A stretch of 10,630 bases of DNA, taken from NCBI GenBank assembly GCA_050744165.1, contig JBOGGN010000441.1:1-10630 (forward strand), given 5' to 3'. The first letter of the stretch is position 1. Every line of letters starts with the position of its first letter. A program made the translations under genes and the position numbers. The notes beneath the pieces were generated by a model. The model was not told the DNA's origin. It was given only the letters and a program-made list of their open reading frames with translations, and did no database searches. The stretch comes from JBOGGN01 sp050744165. Its GTDB lineage: Bacteria; Actinomycetota; Acidimicrobiia; Acidimicrobiales; Palsa-688. Below, one piece after another: positions 1 to 5,477 of the stretch.

Positions 1-1
1 A

Positions 2-276
2 CTTCCGGACTGGATCCCGTGCTACCTCATCGCGCGCCTCGCCCTCGATCGCAGTCTCCACGGTAACCGGCTCGGATCGCAGCTCTTGGCGAGTGCGCTA
101 ATGCGCACCGCGGTTGGAGCGCGGGACCTCGGGGGGCGATACGTGGTCGTCGATGCAATTGACGACGCAGCCGCGTCCTTCTATCGCCATCATGGGTTCG
201 ATCAAATGAGGGCCGTCCCGACCGACTCGTTTTGCCGATCAAGGCGCTCGACGCTTATATCCCTCCGCCGCGCTAG
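2..276 (+). pseudogene. GNAT acetyltransferase (TacT-like toxin family), 3' part, frameshifted
   Basis: The 5' end lies outside the window. Read from base 2, the protein contains YLIARLALDR, an acetyl-CoA-loop-like segment (HGNRLG), then VVVDAIDDAAASFYRHHGFD, which is the C-terminal half of the GNAT fold as seen in TacT/AtaT-type toxins that acetylate aminoacyl-tRNA. The Tyr of ASFYRHHGF, where the family's catalytic Tyr sits, is kept. The frame then goes wrong: after FDQMR (about base 212) the expected family tail is found in another frame as RPDRLVLPIKALDAYIPPPR followed by TAG at 274-276. Adding one base between about 208 and 220 restores one continuous protein. The acetyl-CoA loop normally reads R/QxxGxG/A; here the last G is R, which fits decay. 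The partner antitoxin (usually RHH/DUF1778) would lie upstream, outside the window. The fold is fairly certain; toxin activity is inference, and the lesion could be a sequencing error. Confidence 0.72.
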
Positions 277-763
277 ACGTGGCCGCCGGGACGGACCAGC
301 CGTGCGAGGTGATCCACCATGTGTTGCTCGTCCGGTTGGTTGTGAGCCAGCACGTGACGCGTGACGGCCCCGCCGACCGATTCATCGGGGACGCCCGGGT
401 CGGTGGCGCTGCCGTGGCGAAGCTCCACGTTCGCCAGACCTGACTGGGCGACAAGCTGGCGAGCTGCGGCGAGTGCTACTTCGTCGCGCTCCACACCGAT
501 CACTCGACCCGAGGATCCCACGGCGCGGGCCATACAAACGGCCACCGCGCCAGGGCCGCATCCGACATCGGCGACGATTTCGCCCGGAACGATTCCGGCG
601 GTCACCCAGAGCGAGGCCTCGCTGGTCTGGGCCTGCTCGGCCATCATCATGTACCGGCGAATCTCCGCCTCGCTGAGAGCCAGCGAATACTCAGTTGGAA
701 AAATGCGACGTCCTTCTTCATGAGCGCCTCGGCCGCACCCTGGACCAGCGTGGTCTCCGACAT
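273..763 (-). pseudogene. SAM-dependent methyltransferase, frameshifted and C-terminally truncated
   Basis: The class I methyltransferase core is clear: the SAM-binding motif VADVGCGPG, the acidic end of strand 2 (VIGVERD), and a later segment ending ARLVRPGGHV. The N-terminus starts at ATG 763 (MSETTLVQGAAEALMKKD) in one frame and continues as RRIFPTEYSLALSEAEIRRY and the core in a second frame. One extra base at about 705-712 joins them. The protein stops right after PGGHV, where related enzymes carry a further 90-110 residues with the rest of the Rossmann sheet and a C-terminal subdomain. The stop codon (CTA on the plus strand, 273-275) coincides with the stop of the converging GNAT gene. 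I see no strong ribosome binding site before ATG 763. The substrate cannot be read from what remains. With two lesions this is probably non-functional, although the internal frame shift alone could be an assembly error. Confidence 0.7.
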
Positions 764-812
764 CGTGGGACTGCGAAAGCTGAGTCCTGGTGGTGGCTTG
801 AGCCGCACGCTT

Positions 813-1274
813 TCAGCGGGGCCGGAGCACCAGCTGGGTGCAGCGGAACAGGGCCAGCAGCCGGCCGTTGTCCTCGGCGGTGACCCGAGCATCCCAGAGC
901 TGGGTCGTCCGGCCGCCGTGGACCAGCTCGGCGTCGGCGCGGAGGGCGCCGGCCATCAGGGTGGCGATGAAGTTGGTCTTCAGTTCGATGGTCGTGAACC
1001 CGGAGGCGCCCTCGGGCAGGTTGGCGGCGCAGCCGTATCCGCAGCAGGTGTCGGCCAGGGCGATCACCGTGGCCGCGTGGAGGAAGCCGTTGGGCGCCAG
1101 GTGATGGGGCTCAACGGCCAGCCGGGCCCGTAGCCTGCGATCGGCCACCTCGAGGATCTCCACGCCGAGGAACCCCGGCAGGTGGCCGGCGCCGACGGCG
1201 TTCATGACTTCGGGCGTGAGAGCCGGGAACAGGGGCGGCGGGAGGCGGTCGCTCGGGTCACTCGGGCTGGGCAT
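813..1274 (-). CDS. PaaI-type hotdog-fold thioesterase
   Basis: This is a 153-residue protein, the normal length for a single hotdog domain. The PaaI/4HBT helix segment is present as HHLAPNGFLHAATVIALADT (residues 57-76), with Asn62, His66 and Asp75 at the positions used in this family for catalysis and CoA-thioester binding. The second half (GFTTIELKTNFIATLMAGALRADAELVHGGRTTQLWD) gives the strands that form the hotdog sheet. Members hydrolyse acyl-CoA or aryl-CoA thioesters in the cytoplasm and act as dimers or tetramers; the substrate here is unknown. I chose ATG 1274 because the family-like sequence begins shortly after it. The frame stays open further upstream through the palindrome at 1340-1379, but that part is low-complexity and unlike the family. 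No clear Shine-Dalgarno sequence precedes 1274. It diverges from the VOC gene and may share its control region. Confidence 0.85.
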   Translation of the reverse strand: MPSPSDPSDRLPPPLFPALTPEVMNAVGAGHLPGFLGVEILEVADRRLRARLAVEPHHLAPNGFLHAATVIALADTCCGYGCAANLPEGASGFTTIELKTNFIATLMAGALRADAELVHGGRTTQLWDARVTAEDNGRLLALFRCTQLVLRPR

Positions 1275-1339
1275 GGCTCGGAGTCTGGCGCAGTCTCGGC
1301 GATCGGGCGCCGCCGGTCGGGCGCCGTCGGCAGGGGGCC

Positions 1340-1379
1340 ACGCGACATTTAAGGCGGTATACCGCCTTAAATGTCGCGT
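1340..1379. promoter_or_regulatory. Perfect 40-bp palindrome between divergent genes (candidate operator/promoter)
   Basis: The left half is ACGCGACATTTAAGGCGGTA and the right half is its exact reverse complement, with no spacer and no mismatch over 40 bp. It ends one base before the ATG of the VOC gene (1381) and lies 65 bp upstream of the thioesterase start (1274). The centre is AT-rich (TTTAA, GGTATACC) in very GC-rich surroundings. On either strand the palindrome holds the same weak promoter-like pair, GCGACA and TTAAAT, 19 bp apart; on the plus strand this would place transcription start close to ATG 1381. The structure fits binding of a dimeric (or paired dimeric) repressor controlling both genes. 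The sequence of the palindrome is certain; the regulatory role is inferred. No regulator gene lies next to it. Confidence 0.6.
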
Positions 1380-1380
1380 C

Positions 1381-1839
1381 ATGGAAGCATCGAGCCAGGT
1401 CGCAGCCAGCCAGCCGGCATACCCCTCGTTCCGCCAGGTGGTGCTCGACACCACCGACGCCCGGCGGTTGGCGGAGTTCTACCGGCAGCTGCTGGGATTG
1501 GTCTACCTGCCCGGCGACGAGCCGCCACCGCCGGGCGAGGCCGACCCGCTGGGCCAAGAGTGGCTGGTCCTGACCGATCACTCGGGGTCGCGGCTGCTGG
1601 GCTTCCAGCAGGTTGACGCCTTGCCGCCGGCGACCTGGCCGGAGGGCCCGGTACCCCAGCAGCTGCACCTGGACCTGCAGGTCGATTGCAAGGAGGAGCT
1701 GGATAGCCAGCACCGGCGGGCCCTCGAGCTGGGCGCCCGGGTGCTCGACGACGAGCGCTCGGACGACCCGGAGCAACCGATTCGGGTCTACGCCGACCCG
1801 GCCGGGCACCCGTTCTGCATTTTCGTAGCCCAGGGATAA
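1381..1839 (+). CDS. VOC (glyoxalase/bleomycin-resistance fold) family protein
   Basis: A 152-residue protein with the two beta-alpha-beta-beta-beta modules of the vicinal oxygen chelate fold. Module one begins FRQVVLDTTDARRLAEFYRQLLG (residues 17-39). Module two has QQLHLDLQV (94-101, with His96 at a usual metal-ligand position) and ends RVYADPAGHPFCIFV (135-149), the typical DPxGHPFC ending of the Glyoxalase_6-like subgroup. Such proteins range from lyases and dioxygenases to antibiotic-binding proteins, so the reaction cannot be assigned. ATG 1381 is the first start that gives a family-like N-terminus. It lies 2 nt after the 40-bp palindrome and has no room for a normal ribosome binding site, so a leaderless transcript is plausible. 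The gene is divergent from the thioesterase and 73 bp upstream of the AhpD-like gene. Confidence 0.85.
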   Translation: MEASSQVAASQPAYPSFRQVVLDTTDARRLAEFYRQLLGLVYLPGDEPPPPGEADPLGQEWLVLTDHSGSRLLGFQQVDALPPATWPEGPVPQQLHLDLQVDCKEELDSQHRRALELGARVLDDERSDDPEQPIRVYADPAGHPFCIFVAQG

Positions 1840-1897
1840 GCGGCTGGTCACATTTTTCGTCCGTCACCGGTCATGTGGGCAGACGCATGAATCCTTG

Positions 1898-1904
1898 AAG
1901 GAGG
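1898..1904 (+). promoter_or_regulatory. Ribosome binding site of the AhpD-like gene
   Basis: AAGGAGG lies 8 nt before ATG 1913, a near-perfect anti-16S match. It settles the start at 1913 rather than the in-frame ATG at 1895, which would place this motif inside the gene. Confidence 0.8.
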
Positions 1905-1912
1905 AACCGAAA

Positions 1913-2389
1913 ATGACCGACTCCGCAACCCTCGCCCCCGCCACTCGCATGCAAAATCCGGCAGCCCTTATTCCCGACGCCTACCCGGCCATCATGAGCT
2001 TGCTCGCAGCGACCGAGAAGGGCGGCGTTCCCCGGTCGACCCTGGCCCTGGTGCATCTCCGGGCCAGCCAGATCAACGGCTGCAGTTCCTGTGTGTACGG
2101 CGGGGCCCGCGAGGCCAAGAAGGCAGGGGAGACCGACGAGCGGCTGTGGTCCGTGGCCGCCTGGCGGGACGCCCCGTTCTTCACCGAGGCCGAGCGGGCG
2201 GCCCTCGCCTTGTCCGAGGCGGTGACGCGCCTGAGTGACCGTGAGGATCCCGTTCCCGACGAGATTTGGAACGAAGCGGCGCGCCATTTCGACGAAAAGG
2301 CAATGGCGGCGTTGATCCTGGCCATTGCGGTGACCAACGTGTTCAACCGGTTCAATGTGAGCACCCGGCAGGTCGCCGGCAGCTGGTAG
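1913..2389 (+). CDS. AhpD-like carboxymuconolactone decarboxylase-family protein
   Basis: A 158-residue alkylhydroperoxidase AhpD-like/CMD protein. The redox core is QINGCSSCVYGG with Cys57 and Cys60 in the CxxC arrangement; the downstream helices AKKAGETDERLWSVAAWRDAPFF, TEAERAALALSEAVTRL and NEAARHFDEKAMAALILAIAV are typical of the family. AhpD proteins are small cytoplasmic all-helical peroxidase or disulfide-relay enzymes. In the AhpD motif E-x11-CxxC-x3-H, a Glu and a His form the proton relay; here those positions appear as Ala45 and Gly64, so classical peroxidase activity is doubtful although both cysteines remain. The start is set by AAGGAGG 8 nt upstream. A 12-bp GC hairpin follows the stop. 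The last 89 bp recur at 3732-3820. The gene is in the same direction as the VOC gene, but co-transcription is unproven. Confidence 0.88.
   Translation: MTDSATLAPATRMQNPAALIPDAYPAIMSLLAATEKGGVPRSTLALVHLRASQINGCSSCVYGGAREAKKAGETDERLWSVAAWRDAPFFTEAERAALALSEAVTRLSDREDPVPDEIWNEAARHFDEKAMAALILAIAVTNVFNRFNVSTRQVAGSW
2301..2389 (+). repeat. Direct repeat, copy 1 (3' end of AhpD-like gene)
   Basis: These 89 bp, covering the last 28 codons and stop of the AhpD-like gene, are repeated at 3732-3820 with four substitutions that I can count and no gaps. The intervening 1342 bp contains vapBC, the unassigned 2445-2802 stretch and an SRPBCC fragment. Confidence 0.9.
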
Positions 2390-2414
2390 CACATTTTCAA
2401 CCTGGGGAAAGCGC

Positions 2415-2444
2415 CCGGTGCCGGCCAACGACGGCCGGCACCGG
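2415..2444. terminator. Strong GC hairpin after the AhpD-like gene
   Basis: CCGGTGCCGGCC, a 6-nt loop (AACGAC), and GGCCGGCACCGG form a perfect 12-bp stem, 25 nt after the stop codon at 2389. There is no T-run, so it is not a textbook intrinsic terminator, but this form is common in high-GC actinobacteria and would work on either strand. Confidence 0.6.
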
Positions 2445-2802
2445 TCCGCGTCCGCCAGTCGCCTGTCGGCTGACGTGGGGAGCCGCCCCGAACGAGACCG
2501 TCGTCTCCGTCGAGGATCAGGTGCTGCTGGGCATCGGGGCCGGTCGGCCGGGCCAGGCCCTCTCCGGGCTGTCGCTGCAGCCCCTAGAGCAGGTACGTGC
2601 CCAGTTCAATGGCGGCGTGCGCCAACGGCGCCCGCAGCGCGGGGTCGATGAGCAATCGGCTCGTGAGCGGCGCCGCGGGACAAGGACTGCGTAGTCGGGA
2701 GCAGGCTCACGACGTCGAGCTCGCCACTTCTTGGCCGCTCCGCCACCGCTCGGCTAGGTACCCGCGAGCACAGGTGTTCCTTCCAGGCGCCTGCGAACGG
2801 GC
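2445..2802. other. Gap without a convincing gene; possible minus-strand coding remnant at 2584-2694
   Basis: No frame here gives a recognisable protein. The most coding-like stretch is on the minus strand, ending at TAG (2584-2586): LTSRLLIDPALRAPLAHAA followed by IELGTYLL. Its composition looks like a genuine protein tail, but the frame is closed by TGA about 36 codons upstream and no start or family is apparent. It could be the 3' scrap of a lost gene. Other open frames here have the Arg/Gly/Pro-rich composition of GC-driven shadow frames. Confidence 0.3.
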
Positions 2803-3225
2803 TTACGGTGCCGATCCCTGCGGCACGACCCATTCGGTCGGCTGACCCGTAACGTTCGCAATCAAGTCGAAGTCGCGGTCGTAATGGATCACCACGAGGC
2901 CGTGCCGCTCGGCAGTGGAGGCAATCAGCAGGTCGGCGAACTTCACGGCGCGGAGTTGTCCGCGTTCTGACAAGGCGCCTTGCACGTCGAGCGCTCGGTC
3001 CCACACCTCGTCGGGCATCGGGAACGACTCGTAGCCGGTCGCCCGATCCTGACTGATTTCTTCGTACTCGGGATGCGAGCGGGCAGAGTAACGGACTTCA
3101 AGCTCGATGATCCCGCATGTGCCGACGAGCCCAGCTTCGATCATGGGGCCGAGCCGACGGGCGACCGACCGGTTTCCCATTCGTGCAAGCGCGCTCTTGT
3201 CGGCCAGATGGGTCGCTATCGCCAC
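2803..3225 (-). CDS. vapC: VapC-type PIN-domain toxin ribonuclease
   Basis: A 140-residue PIN-domain protein. The acidic residues that hold the active-site metal in VapC toxins are in place: Asp9 (HLADKSAL), Glu41 or Glu43 (GIIELEVRYSAR), Asp98 (KFADLLIASTAE) and an Asp of HYDRDFD (116-120). The order and spacing match the family, and the length is usual. VapC toxins cleave tRNA, rRNA or mRNA when released from their antitoxin. The start is GTG 3225, giving an N-terminal strand followed by LADKSAL. It overlaps the end of vapB by 10 nt (3216-3225), so translation is probably coupled. The lower-scoring feature is the N-terminus, where HLADKSAL replaces the commoner YLxDTSAL. I see no lesion; the module should be functional. 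Confidence 0.9.
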   Translation of the reverse strand: MAIATHLADKSALARMGNRSVARRLGPMIEAGLVGTCGIIELEVRYSARSHPEYEEISQDRATGYESFPMPDEVWDRALDVQGALSERGQLRAVKFADLLIASTAERHGLVVIHYDRDFDLIANVTGQPTEWVVPQGSAP

Positions 3226-3419
3226 GCGGCGTCGTACAGTTCCTTGTCGCCGAGGGCTGAGAGATCACCATGGACAAGGCGCTTCAAGTCGCGCCGTCGA
3301 GCAGCGAGGGCGGCCACTTCCACTAGGGCTCGGTTCACGGTCTCTACCTTGGTCGTCGTGCCCAGCGCTGCGCGTGCTGCGCTGAGGGAGTCCTCGTCGA
3401 TATCCACAACTGTTCGCAC
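3216..3419 (-). CDS. vapB: VapB-family antitoxin
   Basis: The sequence VRTVVDIDEDSLSAARAALG then TTTKVETVNRALVEVAAL matches the VapB antitoxin family (an N-terminal DNA-binding strand and helices, then a C-terminal toxin-binding tail). It forms a two-gene operon with vapC, overlapping it by 10 nt. VapB neutralises VapC and represses the operon. I prefer the GTG at 3419 as start: the family begins at this point, and AGAGGTGGG lies 6 nt upstream as a ribosome binding site. The alternative ATG at 3437 adds six residues (MRGGLP) but has no Shine-Dalgarno, because the inverted-repeat operator abuts it. The protein is 67 residues from GTG, or 73 from ATG. Codon use and GC resemble the neighbours. 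Confidence 0.88.
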   Translation of the reverse strand: MRTVVDIDEDSLSAARAALGTTTKVETVNRALVEVAALAARRRDLKRLVHGDLSALGDKELYDAAWR

Positions 3420-3437
3420 CGGCAACCCACCTCTCAT

Positions 3438-3472
3438 GGTGATATCGATCTTCGGGGCTCCACGATATCACC
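3438..3472. promoter_or_regulatory. Inverted-repeat operator upstream of vapBC
   Basis: GGTGATATCG (3438-3447) and CGATATCACC (3463-3472) are perfect 10-bp inverted arms separated by 15 bp, directly upstream of vapB. Their AT-rich cores stand out from the surrounding GC-rich DNA. VapB or VapBC autoregulation normally uses such a site. The arms are seen directly; binding is inferred. Confidence 0.7.
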
Positions 3473-3557
3473 TCGCAGTATGGCCAGGTCCTTGCCTAGC
3501 GCTTGCCCGCCTCACAGGCTCAAGCTGCGGGGACGATCGGTCCACGAAGCCGCGGCC

Positions 3558-3731
3558 TCACTCCTGCAGGATCGAGGCCAGAACTCCGAGGAGGTTCGTC
3601 CATCCCTGCCGGTGGTCGGCCGTCCGGTCGTCGGGTAGGTCCCCGTGGGTCAGCTCGACGATGGTGGCGTGACCTTCGGGCCGCAGCACGATCTCGACGG
3701 TGCTTGATCCTGCCGGCAACTGATGGTTTCC
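3558..3731 (-). pseudogene. SRPBCC / AHSA1-like protein, C-terminal fragment
   Basis: The 57 codons ending in TGA (3558-3560) read HQLPAGSSTVEIVLRPEGHA, then ELTHGDLPDDRTADHRQGW and TNLLGVLASILQE. This is the typical C-terminus of AHSA1/SRPBCC (START-like helix-grip) proteins: a strand pair with GSSTVEI, a TxLxxTHxGLPDD-like strand, the HRQGW motif at the start of the long C-terminal helix, and an amphipathic end. Full-length family members are about 140-160 residues; the first two thirds are absent. The homology stops sharply at 3731, exactly where the AhpD-like tail begins on the opposite strand, so the gene was cut by a rearrangement. No start codon or promoter is available to it. The family call is from motif recognition. 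Confidence 0.7.
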
Positions 3732-3820
3732 CAATGGCGACGTTCATCCTGGCCATTGCGGTGGCCAACGTGTTCAACCGGTTCAATGTGAGCACCCGGC
3801 AGGTCGCCGGCAACTGGTAG
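3732..3820 (+). pseudogene. AhpD-like gene 3' fragment (direct repeat copy 2)
   Basis: From CAATGGCGACG to the TAG at 3818-3820 this is a copy of the last 89 bp of the AhpD-like gene at 2301-2389, differing at four positions. It encodes MATFILAIAVANVFNRFNVS then TRQVAGNW. Three of the four differences change the protein (AA to TF, T to A, S to N counted by codon), so it comes from a diverged paralogue or an old duplication. Upstream similarity stops abruptly at 3732. The 28-codon piece lacks the CxxC core and cannot be an active enzyme. The ATG at 3734 is internal to the original gene and has no ribosome binding site. Confidence 0.8.
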
Positions 3821-3824
3821 GGGG

Positions 3825-4520
3825 TCAGGTTGGGCGCAGCATCGCGGGGTGCAGGAGGACGGCGTCTCCAGCGGTGTACAGCTGAGCCGGGCGCCCGCCG
3901 TCGCGGGTCGTCGTCTTGTCGGTGGTGTGTACGAACCCGGGGGTCGAGGTGACCTTGCGATGGAAGTTGCGCGGGTCAAGGGTGGTGCCCCACACCGCTT
4001 CGTACACCCGGCGCAGCTCGGCGATGGTGAACTCCTGGGCACAGAAGGCCGCCGCCAGTGGGGAGTACTCCAGCTTGGCGCGGGCCCGCTCGACGCCGTC
4101 GCGGAGGATTCGGTGATGATCGAACGCCAGACGATCGGGATCTCGGAGCGCCTCGTCGGCGGGCATCCACCCTGCGCCGGCGGCGTCGGACCCGGCAGTG
4201 GGCGAGGGAAGGTGGGGAAGCAGGGCCAGGTAGGCCGTGCTCACCACCCGGCCACGAGGGTCGCGTCCTGGCGCTCCATAGGTGGCTAGCTGCTCCAAGT
4301 GAGCGGTGCCAGGGCTAATGCTGGTCTCCTCTTCGAGCTCGCGGGCGGCGGCGTCGATCAGGTCCTCGTCTTCATGAACGAAGCCGCCGGGTAGCGCCCA
4401 TTTCCCCCGATAGGGGGGCGCACCTCGCTGGATCGCCAGCGCCATCAACTGGTCCTCCCGCACGGTCAGCACCACGAGGTCGACGGTGACCGCGGCCGTC
4501 TTGCGAACCCGACAGCCCAT
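3825..4520 (-). CDS. NrtR-like NUDIX protein with C-terminal winged helix
   Basis: A 231-residue protein. Residues 1-145 form a NUDIX domain: AVTVDLVVLTV (strand 1), QRGAPPYRGKWALPGGFVHE, and the NUDIX box G46-x5-E52-x7-R60-E-L-x-E64-E65-x-S67-I68; only the Gly before the last residue is replaced by Ser. Residues 160-231 (EFTIAELRRVYEAVWGTTLD, then PRNFHRKV and the GGRPAQLYT wing) match the winged helix of the NrtR/ADP-ribose-sensing family. NrtR proteins bind ADP-ribose and repress NAD-metabolism genes; relatives are ADP-ribose pyrophosphatases. The metal-binding box is nearly complete, so either hydrolysis or sensing is possible. It diverges from the SPFH gene with only 9 nt between the start codons, making it the natural candidate regulator of that operon. 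ATG 4520 is the first start; the true N-terminus is slightly uncertain. Confidence 0.85.
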   Translation of the reverse strand: MGCRVRKTAAVTVDLVVLTVREDQLMALAIQRGAPPYRGKWALPGGFVHEDEDLIDAAARELEEETSISPGTAHLEQLATYGAPGRDPRGRVVSTAYLALLPHLPSPTAGSDAAGAGWMPADEALRDPDRLAFDHHRILRDGVERARAKLEYSPLAAAFCAQEFTIAELRRVYEAVWGTTLDPRNFHRKVTSTPGFVHTTDKTTTRDGGRPAQLYTAGDAVLLHPAMLRPT

Positions 4521-4529
4521 ATTCGCCAC

Positions 4530-5477
4530 TTGCGGAAGGGCCGGGTAGTCCATGACGGGGTCGGGCAAGCGTTCTGGTTTCGCCCCCTCAACGCGGCGCT
4601 CAGCGAGATCCCCGCCGATGACCGTGAACAGCCGCTGTTGTTCCACGGGCGCACCGCGGATTTCCAAGACGTGACGGTGCAGGCGACCATTACCTACCGG
4701 ATAGTCCACGCCGAAACGGCCGCCACCCGGATTGACTTCGGCATCGACCCCGCACGCGGGGTGTGGCGAGCGACACCGCTCGAACAGGTCGGCGGCCTCC
4801 TGACGGAACTGGCGCAACAGCACGCTCTTGATCTCCTCGCGCGGATGACGCTGCCCCAGGCCCTGGCTGAAGGCATGACCGCGGTGCGGGAGCGGATCGC
4901 AACCGGGCTGGTCGGAGATCCCCGCATCGCCGATACGGGGCTCGGCATCGTCGACGTGCGGGTTGTCGCCGTGCGAGCCGAGGCCGACCTGGAACGTGCG
5001 CTGCAGACGCCGATGCGCGAACGGGTCCAGCAGGACGCCGATAAGGCGACCTACGAGCGGCGGGCCCTCGCAGTCGAGCGGGAGCGGGCGATCGCCGAGA
5101 ACGAGTTGCAGAACCAGATCGAGCTGGCTCGGCGCGAGGAGCAACTGGTCGAGCAGAAGGGCCAGAACGACCGCAAGCGGGCCACGGAGCAGGCCGCCGC
5201 CGGCCGCATCCACGCCGAGGCCGAAGCGGCCGAGCAACGCCTGCTGGCCGACGCCCAAGCCGACGCCACCCGTGCCGTCGACATCGCCAAGGCTGACGCC
5301 GAAGCCGCCCGGGTCGCGGCGTACCGGGATCTCGAAGCGGCCACGTTGCTCGCCCTCGCGGCCAAGGATGTCGCCGGCAATCTCCCACAGATCGGCACCC
5401 TCAATCTGACGCCCGACCTGCTCACCCCGCTGCTGGCTCGTCTCACCGCCGGGCCTGCCCAGCAGAAGGCGGCGTGA
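4530..5477 (+). CDS. SPFH/band-7 (flotillin-like) domain protein
   Basis: A 315-residue protein from TTG 4530. Residues 10-150 form an SPFH/band-7 domain (AFWFRPLNAALSEIPADDRE, RTADFQDVTVQATITYRI, VDVRVVAVRAEADLERALQT). Residues 160-275 are a long charged Ala/Glu/Arg/Gln-rich coiled coil (ERRALAVERERAIAENELQN and QIELARREEQLVEQKGQNDR), then a short helical tail to QQKAA. SPFH proteins oligomerise into rings or membrane microdomain scaffolds; I see no clear transmembrane helix or signal peptide, so this one may be soluble or peripherally bound. The start is weak: TTG, no Shine-Dalgarno, 9 nt from the divergent NUDIX start. The codons just upstream (NPTAHIRH) still look like family sequence, so the 5' end may be truncated or start non-canonically. 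The stop overlaps the next gene's GTG by 4 nt (GTGA). Confidence 0.85.
   Translation: MRKGRVVHDGVGQAFWFRPLNAALSEIPADDREQPLLFHGRTADFQDVTVQATITYRIVHAETAATRIDFGIDPARGVWRATPLEQVGGLLTELAQQHALDLLARMTLPQALAEGMTAVRERIATGLVGDPRIADTGLGIVDVRVVAVRAEADLERALQTPMRERVQQDADKATYERRALAVERERAIAENELQNQIELARREEQLVEQKGQNDRKRATEQAAAGRIHAEAEAAEQRLLADAQADATRAVDIAKADAEAARVAAYRDLEAATLLALAAKDVAGNLPQIGTLNLTPDLLTPLLARLTAGPAQQKAA

Noticed and set aside
1258..1851. Long minus-strand open frame opposite the VOC gene
   Set aside because: It has no family features, while the plus strand encodes a complete VOC protein with the DPAGHPFCIF ending.
2266..2694. Plus-strand open frame overlapping the end of the AhpD-like gene
   Set aside because: It starts inside a real gene, passes through the GC hairpin, and has shadow-frame composition.
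3712..3816. GCCGGCAACTG occurs at 3712-3722 and again at 3806-3816, as possible target-site or recombination repeats
   Set aside because: The first copy lies within the SRPBCC fragment (LPAG codons) and the second in the AhpD-like tail, not at the junction itself; 11 bp of GC-rich identity can arise by chance.
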